A stretch of 64,000 bases of DNA from Chaenocephalus aceratus (taxonomy: Eukaryota; Chordata; Actinopteri; Perciformes; Channichthyidae). The position numbers were made by a program, and so were the translations under genes. The notes below the pieces were generated by a model. It was not told the origin of the DNA and did not search any database. It saw nothing but the letters and a program-made list of their open reading frames with translations. Below are positions 33,606-43,933 of the stretch, in pieces (position 1 is the first letter of the stretch; every line of letters begins with the position of its first letter). The stretch lies in contig JAMFTG010000600.1 of assembly GCA_023974075.1 (NCBI GenBank), positions 55,217 through 119,216 on the forward strand, in the 5' to 3' direction.

Positions 33606-34429
33606 CTAAAGGAGAAGGAAAGTAGATGGAGAATGGATGAACGTAAAGGTAGTCGCCTTCCTGATGGAACAGTCTTTTCCTCGCTCTGATATCCTTCACA
33701 TACTGTAAGGGAAAGAAACTCCAGCCTGGCTCCATTTCTCCACATTATGACCTTCTCTGGAGACAGGCTGTCTCTCAGGAGCCAATCTCTCCTGTAATGC
33801 TGTGTTTTAGGGAGCGAGGGAAATTGGAACTAGCTGAGAAATAAGCAGAGCCTGTCCCCAATGAGCTGTTTGTCACAGGCTGAAACATCTGAATCGAGCT
33901 CCAGTGTATGTCGCTATAATGAAGAATGCCTCCCAGGTTTCATTTGCAATTAAGGTTAATCGGCAGATGCACAGTCACCTTTAATATTCACTGGCAGTGG
34001 ATTGTTGGTCTTCTCTCAGACAGAAGGACACCCAGCGGACCGGTACTCAACACACACAGAAGATAAGCTAATGACAATGCCGGTAACGAGCTTACGTTGG
34101 TCTCTATAGTGAGGCCGAGGTGTTTCCGTCAGTCAGCGCAGAGACAGGTTCACTTTTAGAGGCTTGTTAGGATGAGGCGGCTGAAGCTGTGGGAGGGTCT
34201 GTGGCTTCAGCCCTGACACGCTGTCAAACATTCTGAGTGTGAGGACAGCAGTGTTACATGCTCCTATTACAGCACGGATACAGCTTCCACTCAAACACTT
34301 TCTCACAGCCATTAAATGCATTCGTACATATCCGGTTATGCTGCAATTCTGGAGCATATGAAAAGTGAGAAGTTTTAAACTAAACCACAAACTTTAGTTT
34401 AAACTAAAAAACAACACATTTCATGTTAC
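33606..34429. other. Repeat-free sequence, candidate conserved noncoding at 33750-34080
   Basis: No repeat or gene recognised. 33760-34010 is balanced in composition with 'gcaattaaggttaatcgg' and 'cctttaatattcac' words. Confidence 0.35.
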
Positions 34430-34600
34430 TTGTTAGACCCAAAGCGACTTACATACTCAATACTGTGGGCAATCCCCACAGGAGCAATTTGGGGTGAAGC
34501 GTCTCAGGGACACAACGACATGCTGACTGCAGCGGGGTTTGAACCTGTGCTCCCCTGAACCCAACACCTACGCACAAACCACTGCGCCACACGACTCCGC
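34430..34600 (-). mobile_element. tRNA-headed SINE with L2-like tail, minus copy
   Basis: Reverse complement of the element at 18529-18722: tail 'aaagcgacttacatactcaat' at 34441, body 'ccccacaggagcaatttggggtgaagcgtctcaggg', B-box complement ggggtttgaacctg at 34534-34547, and A-box complement 'ccactgcgcca' near 34582. Confidence 0.85.
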
Positions 34601-34625
34601 AACACCATGTTTATTCCAGATGTAT

Positions 34626-35028
34626 CTCATTTTCAACCCGATATCACGGCAAGACGTGAACATGTGATGATTTACCATGCTGGGAGACGTGAAGATGTCA
34701 CGATTTCGCCCCTTCAAACTTGACAGTTACACGGTAATGTTAACCATTGGAGAAATAACCGGAAATGCCAAGCAAATGCTACCCCGACGGTCGGTTGCTA
34801 TTGTTAATATTAATATAATAATGATTTATTTTTTAATAGTCACACTCGATTACGCCAATGTTCTTGTTGCCCAAGCTGGTCGACACCTCTTTCAGCAGAA
34901 ACAAAGGCTACATTAATGTATTAAATCGATGTTAATCCATGCGTGTGGATGTGGAATTAACGGACGTTTACCAGCATGGTAAATCGTCACATGTTCACGT
35001 CTTGCCGTGATATCGGGTTGCTCATTTC
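34626..35028. mobile_element. MITE with ~50-bp TIRs and near 8-bp TSD (387 bp)
   Basis: Ends CAACCCGATATCACGGCAAG (34634) and its inverse (35020). The arms match over about 50 bp with one difference (gatgatttacc versus gacgatttacc). Flanks ctcatttt and ctcatttc differ at the last base. An 8-bp TSD with such TIRs fits hAT or Mutator-like transposition. No known coding domain inside. Confidence 0.9.
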
Positions 35029-35147
35029 TATAGATGCTTTAGTACTTAGAGTTATTTATGTGTTACAGTTCCATTAATAGAAAGTTACCAAAACACTCAG
35101 TTACAAAATAAGAGAAAAATAAAGAACTTTCTGAACATTAAAGCATG

Positions 35148-35997
35148 GAAACATCGTAGTGCTGCGTACCTGGACTCACATTCAGGTCCAGGTCCGGACT
35201 CAAGTCCAGAGGTTCAGGTTCAGGTCCGGACCTATTAGTCCTACTTATATTAAGCTACTACTAGTATATCTTGCTATAATGTAAAGAATACAAATTTTTT
35301 ACAAGCCTATTTCCTGAAATGAAAATCCTCCAAAAAGTATTGTTCAGCTTACCGATCGTTGTTATTTTGGTCGCCAAACATCGCCGCCAATGTGGCTGAG
35401 GCCGCATGTGGAGTAGTTTCTATTTTGTGGTTTCTCCTCAAGTGCCTCGCTACGTTCGATGTTCCCCCAGCGCACTTGATCACGTTCCCGCACAGGTTAC
35501 ACTTCGCAGTATCTAGCGGCAGTTTCGTCACATGGTCCCACACCTTACTGGATTTAAAGCCCCGCGGCATTGTGTTCACATGACCCGGGCCGTGCCGCCG
35601 TAGACCAAACAAAGGAGTTAGCTACACTACCAAATATCCAATATGGCGACCAGCAGCCCACGCTGTCCACTATGTCTAAGCCAATCACATCGCTAACTTC
35701 CCTTGACGTCACACAGATCTCGCGAGCAGTTGCGATATTTTGCGAGACTTCGTGAGTTCAGTAATGGCCGCCATATCAGAAGCCGACACGATGTTTTTCG
35801 TCTTTTTCTTTGCAAATTTCTCCATCTATGGAAGGTTTTAGATGGTTTAGAACAAAAAGGAGAATATACGTAAATGCTAGTTTTTTTGCGAGTCCAAGTA
35901 CCGGTTCCCGACGTTCCGGTTTTAACCGGACTTGAACCGAAACTTTTTACAAGTCCAGTACCGGTTAAGCGTACCGGTACGCAGCACTAGAAACATG
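35148..35997 (-). mobile_element. hAT remnant with BED exon (833 bp)
   Basis: Termini tagtgctgcgtacc (35157) and 'ggtacgcagcacta' (35989) with flanks gaaacatc and gaaacatg (8-bp TSD, last base decayed). 'ggtccggac' / 'gtccagtaccggt' subterminal repeats occur on both sides. It retains the first transposase exon and its splice donor, but no later exons. Confidence 0.88.
35353..35612 (-). pseudogene. BED zinc-finger first exon of a hAT transposase
   Basis: The minus-strand reading has W25, C38-x2-C41 and H57-x4-H62 (KVWDHV, KCNLCG, VARHLRRNH), a textbook BED finger for DNA binding. Translation is open from an upstream ATG; the second Met (residue 15, MPRGFKSSKVW) is the more usual start distance. 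The reading ends at CGATCG|GTAAGC, where the apparent stop TAA lies inside a consensus 5' splice donor at 35351-35352, so this is exon 1 of a spliced gene whose downstream exons are deleted. The surrounding hAT ends make it a transposase relic, though an exon with a donor could in principle be spliced into neighbouring transcripts. Confidence 0.82.
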
Positions 35998-36183
35998 TCA
36001 CAGTTATGAAACCTGAAATTAAGCATAATATGGCCCCTTCAAACGATTGTATTTTAAATATTTACATCACTTTAATGTGAAATATGGTGAAGGTGAAACT
36101 AATTTGAAATACTTAATATAACACTAGCTTAACCCTCTAATAATACACCATTATTTTTTTGCTGAATTATGTTATGTATTGAT

Positions 36184-36602
36184 CAGTGGCGAACCGTCAG
36201 GGCCTTCAAGGTATTCAGAGAATACCCTGGAACCCTCAGATAAAACAAACAAAAAATTGATTTAATTATATAAATAAAATGTAATTAAATGAGAATGGTA
36301 TCTGTGTTGATGATCTGTAATATCACAGTGTCACGTTGATGTGTTTGTCCTTCTCGGACCATGCACTACGCATTTCAGTGGTTTTGTGTTAGAAAAGAAA
36401 GCAACCAATCAGATCGTGTTCTGGGTCTCTGGGTAGAATATCCTTCAACAAGGTATTCTACATCCTTGATCGAATGCCCTGGCCCTGGCACTGAATGAGA
36501 GCGTACGTTCGGACTGACAGTTTGATCAACCAATCAGATATTGATTTGTAGCCAATGGGCGTGTTCTTCCAGAGTTCCCCTCGGTTCCAGGGTACTCTAG
36601 AA
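36184..36602. mobile_element. hAT element truncated by a second hAT
   Basis: Left end CAGTGGCGAACCGTCAGGGC at 36184, followed by ttcaaggtattcagag. Near 36583 'ggttccagggtactct' is the inverse of the left 'agaataccctggaacc', so the right arm begins there but stops at 36602, where another hAT end starts. A sub-terminal inverse also lies near 36473-36493 (ccctggccctggcactg). The terminal part of the right arm is missing. Confidence 0.6.
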
Positions 36603-36960
36603 CAGTGGTTCTCAACTGGTGGGTCGCGGACCCGTTTGAAGTGGGTCGCAGACGTGTGAGTGAAGAAAAAAAATATCTTTTTTTTTCTTTTTGAAAAAAG
36701 TCTAACTTTTATTTTGAAGGCCCGATTTTCTAACGCCGTGCATGCAGTAGGCGTTGGACTACCGGAGACCATAAACGGTTTTTTGAAAACTTCTGTCACG
36801 TAGTGATCATCTTCTCAATAAAACATCTTTGCTGATGTTTTTTCGAGTCTTCTGGCCAATCAGAATCAAGATTGTTGCCGGAAGTCCCCACGGAGAATAA
36901 CTTTGCGGTAGAACTATTCTTTATACATCCATGGGTACAACTTCAGATAGATATGAACAC
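36603..36960. mobile_element. hAT left end, right end not found
   Basis: CAGTGGTTCTCAACTGGTGG then 'gtcgcggacccg' and 'gtgggtcgcag' is a common vertebrate hAT terminus (recalled). No inverse 'gagaaccactg' occurs downstream, so the right boundary at 36960 is a guess and the element is probably 3'-truncated. Confidence 0.6.
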
Positions 36961-37509
36961 GTAATGACCCCCGCTCAGCACTTGTTTAACCTCTACAGTA
37001 CACTCTTTTATAACCCATCACTATGAAAGGAAAGCTCTGCTCCTGAACATTAAAGCCATACACTTGCAGGTCAGCTTGTCCCGCTCTCACGCAGCGCACC
37101 AGGCTTATGTTCCTATTTGGTTTCATTACACAGTGTTTCATGCATTCCTTGTAAATGTTTTAAGTCGAAAACCTTTAATCCGTGCGCATGTACACCAGCG
37201 AGCCACCTCAAACGCAGGATATGACATTAGGTATTCAAATGAAGCTGCCTGCGCTACATCAAAGTGCAATAACCTTCAAAAAATGATAGGAAAACTCAAT
37301 AGAAGGCCTTGGCTCCATGCTGTCAGGCGGCGCAATTACCGCACTGCACTGTGGGGGAGGAATGGTGCAACCTAGCACAAATAACACTTGCTGTCTCCTC
37401 ACTCACTGCTGGAGCACTTTCATTTTCTGTTAACGCAGTCTAGGGAGAAGGGCTGTGAAGGGTGCACGGGCAGAAATACTTAAAGGTGTGGATTTGAGAT
37501 TTTGGGACG
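36961..37509. other. Apparently single-copy intergenic sequence
   Basis: No feature recognised; a 103-codon plus ORF at 37064-37375 has no domain. Confidence 0.4.
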
Positions 37510-37600
37510 GGGAGATTGAAAGTGTGGAAAGTTTATTTATAGCGCCTTTCAACAAGTGGAATCTAATTAACATGTGATTTAAAAGGCATTAAGACGGGAT
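37510..37600 (-). mobile_element. Short LINE-type 3' end remnant
   Basis: 'gtttatttatagcgcctttcaacaagtgg' followed by AT-rich sequence and 'ttaaaaggcattaagac' resembles the other minus-strand LINE 3' ends at 50364 and 57300. Confidence 0.4.
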
Positions 37601-38438
37601 AGAAAGGAATAATTATCTTCAGGATCCTGATTAGGAACATCCTCGAGTCAATTTACATATAGTCATTTGAACTATTTAGTCAAATCAAATACAGACGCTG
37701 TGAAAACAGAAAGCCGAGAAAAAGTCAATTTCTGTCTCATCCAATTTCCTTTGATTCCATTGTGAAGATTAATGGCATGTATTAAGTCTAAAACCATATC
37801 ATGCTTCAGCTATTTAAATCCCTTTGAATATGAAAATTGGCCATGGGGAATAACATTATGACATTATCTCGTAATCTCACCTGCTCAATGCTTCTGTCTG
37901 ACGGTCATTAATGTAACTTTGCCGCCATTGTTCTCCATGGAGGCTGTGCTGCTCTTTCACGAACTCCCTGCGTTCCATGCCGATATTAATGTAGCGCAAT
38001 ATTATCTTGGTGGAATTGTTAAGCGTGTCATTTATTCATTACCTGACCAATCCCCGCCAGGCTTAACCTCGGAGCCGTCAGCCGTGCACCCGCAGGCTGA
38101 GGCTGTAATAAGGTTTTAAGTGTCTGTCATTAATATTGCCGCACTGACACCATCCTTTTCCGGGCCGCCATCATTAGGCGGGATGGCAGGCGAGGCTGTT
38201 GATTCCCTCCTCCTTCTCCTCGGTGAGCAATCGGCTTTCAGAGGCTGTGAGTGTGTCAATCACCCGACTGACAGCTCATCTTCCCGGGAGCTGATGACAC
38301 CTCCGCTCTGTTGTTCATTTAAGGACAGCCTCGCTATTAGACTGATGCTCAGGACAGATGAATGGTTTAGTGACGAGATGCTTCCAGATGCACAGGCATG
38401 AAGCTCATCCTCGTGTTCCAGCACAGCACTGCACTTAG
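37601..38438. other. Repeat-free sequence, candidate conserved noncoding at 37880-38400
   Basis: No repeat visible. Several 'cattaatg', 'tattaatg', 'gtaataagg' and 'gtcattaatattg' words suggest possible homeodomain binding. ORFs at 37919-38119 and 38120-38401 lack domains. Confidence 0.35.
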
Positions 38439-38606
38439 AGGTCCCCTATATTACTGTTTTTCATCAATATATTAGAGGTCTCAGATATACTCAAAACATG
38501 TCTCTGAAGTGTTTGGCTCCAAACACCAAACAGATCGTTGCAGCATTACCCATAATCCCCTCTGTTTCAGCCCTGTTTCAAAAGTGCTGATTCTCCGTCT
38601 GTTACT

Positions 38607-39031
38607 TTAAGGCCGCCACACACCAACCTGAGACCAAAGAACGCGTACCGAAGGCGTCCTGACTTTGACGCCGCCTACGCCGCCCGCCTACGCCGCCCGC
38701 CTACGCCGCCCGCCTACGCCGCCCACCTACGCCGCCCACCTACGAACACACCGCAAAGACTTCAGTCGACGAGTGGCAATAACTGTCCTTACCAGCAGGC
38801 GGCGGTAGTGTGTATTCGTCATTCAAAAGAGGCAACAGCCAATCAGAGTGATTTCTTCGGCCGACTTTCTTTGGCCGACTCAACATGTCGAATCGGCCGC
38901 GGGAGGTGTGAAAATGTGCCCTAAAGCAACGACGGTGCGGGACACACCAACCTGAGTAGGGCGCCGCGAATGCCCGACTGCCTCTGACGGCCTCCGACTC
39001 CCAAAATCGGGTTGGTGTGTCAGGGCCTTAA
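38607..39031. mobile_element. MITE nested in copy B, TTAA duplicated (417 bp)
   Basis: Ends GGCCGCCACACACCAACC (38611) and 'GGTTGGTGTGTCAGGGCC' (39027), flanked by TTAA on both sides. Copy A provides the empty site 'gttacttta.gatgaaaa'. The interior has a 13-bp tandem repeat and a ~90-bp block shared with 33127-33245. A 3-bp TAA duplication (Harbinger) is an alternative to TTAA. Confidence 0.9.
38675..38748. repeat. 13-bp GC-rich tandem repeat, ~5.5 units
   Basis: Unit ctacgccgcccgc, last two full units ctacgccgcccac. CpG-rich; inside the nested MITE. Confidence 0.95.
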
Positions 39032-39306
39032 GATGAAAACAAGGAGCCCCTCCCCACGCCCCTCTGAGAGATATTTGGTTACAAATAACTCAATGGTGCT
39101 CTAGGAGGAGATTCAGGTGATAAGGGGGGGGGGGGGGGGGGTTACCTTGGTTGCTGATTGGCTAATGGTTACTCAAGACAACACATCGTTATGACATCAT
39201 AAAGTGGCCAAAATCTGATCAGCTCATTTTCAGACAGGTTTTTATAGAAATGGATCAAAAAGAGAGAGAATCTTTGTTCCTGAAGCTTTCAGAGTCTCTT
39301 TCCACA

Positions 39307-39713
39307 GAGGGGACACATGTTGATGTAGAAGAGACATGAAGAAGAGGGGACACATGTTGATGTAGAAGAGACATGAAGAAGAGGGGACACATGTTGATGC
39401 AGAAGAGACATGAAGAAGAGGGGACACATGTTGATGTAGAAGAGACATGAAGAAGAGGGGACACATGTTGATGTAGAAGAGACATGAAGAAGAGGGGACA
39501 CATGTTGATGTAGAAGAGACATGAAGAAGAGGGGACACATGTTGATGTAGAAGAGACATGAAGAAGAGGGGACACATGTTGATGTAGAAGAGACATGGAG
39601 AAGAGGGGACACATGTTGATGTAGAAGAGACATGAAGAAGAGGGGACACATGTTGATGTAGAAGAGACGTGAAGAAGAGGGGACACATGTTGATGTATAG
39701 AGACATGAACAAG
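39307..39713. repeat. 37-bp minisatellite, 11 units (copy B)
   Basis: Same unit as 30141-31137, with one atgcag variant, one gacatggag and one gacgtg; the last unit has a 1-2 base loss (atgtatagag). The contraction or expansion relative to copy A shows the array is unstable. Confidence 0.98.
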
Positions 39714-39741
39714 TGGATTTTGCATAACAGGTGACCTTTAA

Positions 39742-40198
39742 ATACTAACAATTGTCTCTGCAGCCTGACATTGTGTTGATTTTAATCTTCAGATTCAAGA
39801 AACTAAAGCAAATCATAGTTTCTGCAGAAATGTGCATGGAAATAACACATGACAGAAAATATGCAAAACAAAGCGCTAACGAGTTGGTAATTGGGTGTGT
39901 CGAGGAAAAGCTCATCAATTGATTTAATTTCATGTCGTGGCAGGAGTTTGAATTGGAAAATTAACAAGGCGTGTAAAAGACATGAGATTTTGTAGAAGTT
40001 ACATATTCTACTAATTTGTTGTTATTCATTCTGACGGAAATATTATTTCTGCATTTTCTTTTTTTCACGGAATCGCTTCGTACTGTCGGAGCACAGAAGC
40101 GTACAAAGTGCATCACTGCGGCGAGGCTTTGGCTGGTTAACACTTTGGTTGAAGTCACAGAAAGGAAGACAATACACTTATATTTGCATGTTGTAAAC
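39742..40198. other. Apparently single-copy intergenic sequence
   Basis: No feature recognised. Confidence 0.4.
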
Positions 40199-40730
40199 CA
40201 GGGGTGTCAAACTCAATTTCATCGCGGGCCACATCCGCATTATGGTTGCACTCAAAGGGCCGGTTGTAACTTTAAGACTATATAAAAATACATATAATAT
40301 TTAACATATATAAAATAATGTATTATATTACATTATTGCTCTGCATTGGATTATTATCGGATAGGGTAATACCTTCATAATTAACTACGTCTGAAAGCAG
40401 AAGTCTAGGGCAAATAATTGCAAGTCTCTTCAGTGAGAATGTCACAAAATGATTTAAAAAGAAAAGAACATTCTGGAAAAAAAGTGAAAATCAAAAAATA
40501 AAAGTGACATTTTGAAAAAAAAGTGACATTTAAAAAAAGAAAAGTCAAATTCTGAGAGAAAAGTCAAATTTCAGATGCATTGTGGGACATGTAGTTTATG
40601 GGCAACGTGCCTCTGTAAAGTAACATGTAACCGTATAATAAAATCATATTTTTTGCAAGCTCTTGTGGGGCCACATAAAATGAAGTCGCGGGCCGGATTT
40701 GGCCCCCGGGCCTTGAGTTTGACATCCCAA
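40199..40730. mobile_element. hAT MITE, copy 2, opposite orientation (532 bp)
   Basis: Reverse complement of the 26629-27081 family: CAGGGGTGTCAAACTCAA at 40199, and the far end 'gagtttgacatccc' is degraded. It carries about 80 bp absent from copy 1, a run of 'aaaaagtgacatt' / 'aaaagtcaaatt' repeats (40465-40570). No clear TSD. Confidence 0.88.
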
Positions 40731-41688
40731 ACAGTAGATTTGTTCCTGACAGATAATTGAAATGTAATGCAATCTTTAAACGTCAGAAAAAGAATAGCAT
40801 TTAGGTCAAAAATACAAAACCCGGGAGGATATGGAGATAAACAGGAGATGAAAGGTGTCACTGATACCAGATCAGCATGCGGTCATCAGACGGCTCTCCA
40901 TGATATGAATGACTGGCCTCAGTTCATGAATAATGATAATGTGAGAGGCTGGGGAGAGCTCTCATGTCTCCTCTCTTCCATTTTATTTCATTGTCATATT
41001 TGGGTCACATATTGTTTCGTTGCGCTCCACTGGTCTCCTGTTTTTGTTTTTCTTTGCGTTTTTCTCCCCTTCCTTATCATCAGTTTTCTCACTGTACTCC
41101 TCGGTGTCGCTTCTTCTCTCTTCTCTCTTTCTGTCTCGTCCTTTTACTTCCTTTGTTCTGTGTTTACACCCCTCGCCCCCACGTGCAGCCCACCAGGGTT
41201 TCTGTCCTGCCTGTCGACGTTGCACAAACTAAAGAACTGGTACATTTGTTATCCGTCCGTTGTTAGCCGCTGAGCAGGGCGCTGGGTTCAAAGCGAGGCT
41301 GCTTTCAATAACACACATCTCCCAGACAGCTGGAGTCTCGTAACGCACCGCCGGCCAAACCCTCATCAGTCCAACCTGCTTTTCCCGAAACATCAGAGCT
41401 GTCAGTCTATCGACCCGCGAGGGTGGAAACCAGTTCTGCAACGCGCTCTCGTAGCACAACACAAAACAAGACAACAAGGCGTTGCTATGAAAGCAAGCAG
41501 CCGCAACAGGGGGGAACAGCATCGCTACTTTTATTCTTTCAGTGTAGACATTGCACTGATGCTGCGAGTGCGATGATAAAATAAGCTTAAAGTTTTAGGT
41601 CAGCAGCTTCAAACAGCCGGCAGCACAATAACAATGTAGGGAAAAGCCAAATAGTTTCAACCTAAGATGACTGGCCATGGAGATATAC

Positions 41689-41692
<4 letters not shown>
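40731..41692. other. Unique sequence with a pyrimidine-rich tract
   Basis: 40965-41160 is strongly pyrimidine-rich on the plus strand, producing overlapping hydrophobic ORFs that I reject as genes. The rest is unremarkable. Confidence 0.45.

Positions 41693-41783
<91 letters not shown>
41693..41783. repeat. (CA)n microsatellite, 91 bp
   Basis: Pure CA apart from one 'cgca' at 41728. Confidence 0.98.
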
Positions 41784-41785
<2 letters not shown>

Positions 41786-43012
41786 GGCTGAGGCTCAGCT
41801 GGCCGTCAAAGCTCTAGTCCTCTAATGTTCACCCGCAAATAAGCTTTTCTGAAGCTGCTGAGAAGCGAAGGAAAACCTTATTCTAAAAGTAGTCCATACA
41901 CAGCGCGGGAATGGGTCCTTAACCCAGCCATGAGTCAGCATTTATGGGCTGCCTTATTTCATCGTTTTTCGAATGAGTTCTGTCCCAGAAGCAAAACAAA
42001 ATGTCCGTGGTTTTAAGACAGACTTACGAGATTTTCAAGTTTTGTTCTTATCCATGAAATATGTCAGTGAACACCCGACTGATGACAACATGTTTGTGTC
42101 TTATTTACGATGGTTGCTAACAAGTAGCTAACTGACCGCCAAAGATTAGCTGCCTTTAGCTTAGCGACATGACGCAACATTTCTACTCATGCTACATGCA
42201 TTTGCGCTTCAACTATTACAAAGTAATGTTAATATGTGGAGATTATCCTGATAAACAAAACTTTGAAATGTTTAAATCATAAACATTTTAATTTCAAGAC
42301 ATTACATCACTGCACCGGTTTAATGTCTATTATGTCTCATCTCACTTAGGGTTCCTTTCCTCGTCTCCATGCTTTATCAACGTTTCTAATATAGCTCAAA
42401 TTAAATACCATTTCAGAAGTATTCGATTGTCTTTGCACCAGTCGTCTTCGACACCCTTGCATAGAAAAAAAGCTACGCCTAAAAAAACAAGGCTTAGAGT
42501 AGAACATTTGGCATGCACAGTACTTCAAATTGAGAGCAGCACTTATCTCTCCTCCACTTGAAACACTTGGATAAGAAGAGCTACAATGGTCAATTGCCAT
42601 TTAGATTAGTTTGCTTTTGTATCTTTTGTGTATGCTGATCTGAGTTGATAATCCCCCATTGTGTATTCTCTGGACGAGCAATAACAAATAAGAAAACTAA
42701 AGAACTTAAGCTGCTGGTTTAATTCACTAATTCCATCCCTAACTCTCTCTTTTCAGTACATGTGGACGTGCCTGAGGTTTACGGAAACCAAGCACACAAT
42801 AAAGCGAGGTGTTCATTCAGGGGGAAACGAAGGAACCACATTTCAAGTGTGTGTTGCCTCTCTGTTTGTGTGTGTCAACGTTTGGCAAGTATTCATTACT
42901 TAGTCTTAATTGAACAGTGATGATTCATGAAAATATTTTAAACTGAAAAGGAGAAAATGTGATCTCTGCCTTTTTACAGGAATTTGGTTTGACAAAAAGG
43001 ATGTTATTAGAT
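41784..43012. other. Apparently single-copy intergenic sequence, 1.2 kb
   Basis: No repeat or gene recognised. 'gctaacaagtagctaact' and 'ttagctgcctttagcttagc' near 42115-42165 are typical of fish transposon interiors, but no ends were found. Confidence 0.35.
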
Positions 43013-43208
43013 ATTACACAGATTAGTTGAATACTCGATTCTGATTGGTCAGTTTGGACATTTCAGAGGTTGTTAATGTTCTGCTTAGGACAACAGACCA
43101 TAGCACACAACTGGATTCATGATGGCTTAACTGTCCCCAGTAGAGAAATGAAGTGCTTAAAAGACAGAGAGATGGACGTCAGAGAAATCAACAGAATAAG
43201 ACTGACGG

Positions 43209-43447
43209 GAAGTAAACACAAAAGGGAACAGCAGAAGAAGACAGAGAGGAAGTAAACACAAAAGGGAACAGCAGAAGAAGACAGACAGGAAGTAACCAGT
43301 AAAGAGAACAGTAGAAGAAGACAGACAGGAAGTAAACAGTAAAGGGAACAGTAGAAGAAGACAGACAGGAAGTAACCAGTAAAGGGAACAGTAGAAGAAG
43401 ACAGACAGGAAGTAACCAGTAAAGGGAACAGCAGAAGAAGACAGACT
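43209..43447. repeat. 40-bp minisatellite, first segment, 6 units
   Basis: Unit gaagtaaccagtaaagggaa, then cagtagaagaagacagacag. The array resumes at 43844 (about 2 units) and 45135 (one unit) after the nested MITEs. Confidence 0.93.
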
Positions 43448-43449
43448 AG

Positions 43450-43843
43450 GGGTGTTTCTCAATGTCGAGGAAAGCTGCTCCAGAGCCACTATTTCAAGGA
43501 TGCTATGTCATCGAGTGCCGTCGAAGGACTGTTCCAATGTCCAGCATACTTGGAATTCTACCGAGGCCGGCGTACTTCGTTGCGGGAAATTTCGAGGCTG
43601 CACATGTGTAGACTCCACGGTCTTAAAATCCCCACAATGCTTTGCACACGGACCAATTTCCAAATCTGTGGCGGAAATTGCGCTCCATTTAAGGCGGGGC
43701 CTCGCATATGACGCACACCTGTTAGCCTGTTCCACCATTCTTCGTTTTCTGAGGCTCGGAAGGATTCTTGCCTCGCTTCTGAATCAACTGACTCGGAGGT
43801 ACATGTGCTACCAAGCAAGCCTCCTCGACATTGAGAAACACCC
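43450..43843. mobile_element. GGGTGTTTC MITE, copy 2, inside the minisatellite (394 bp)
   Basis: Ends GGGTGTTTCTCAATGTCGAG and its exact inverse, sitting between 'agacagactag' and 'aggaagtaaac', where the array consensus is agacagacaggaagtaaac. Homologous to 18103-18495. The TSD is at most 2-3 bp. Confidence 0.93.
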
Positions 43844-43933
43844 AGGAAGTAAACACTTAAAGGACAGCAGAAGAAGACAGACAGGAAGTAAACACTAAAG
43901 GGAACAGCAGAAGAAGACAGACAGGAAGTAAAC

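Larger units (their letters stand above)
35040..36041. mobile_element. Older TTAA-type MITE hit by the BED hAT
   Basis: Sequence before the hAT ('tctgaacattaaagcatg') continues after it ('tcacagttatgaaacctgaaattaagcataatatggccccttcaa'). This is the 3' portion of the fish 'gcataatatggcccctTTAA' MITE type also seen at 16961-16987. The left end is not located precisely. Confidence 0.5.
38435..39741. mobile_element. TTAA MITE with subterminal 37-bp minisatellite, copy B (1299 bp)
   Basis: Paralogue of 29702-31168. Left TTAG|AGGTCCCCTATATTAC (38439), right 'GCATAACAGGTGACCT|TTAA' (39737). It contains the same internal blocks (agatcgttgcagcattaccc, G-run at 39124-39142, 'tggttgctgattggctaatgg'). 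It differs from copy A by an extra 417-bp MITE (38611-39027) and by fewer minisatellite units (11 versus 27). Confidence 0.92.

Noticed and set aside
40767..41273. 168-codon plus ORF with hydrophobic stretches
   Set aside because: Pyrimidine-rich tract gives Leu/Phe/Ser in all frames; no start context, domain or splice signals.
43452..43898. Conserved-looking ORF shared with 18153-18493
   Set aside because: Similarity is due to the two MITE copies; frames shift between them and both strands are equally open.
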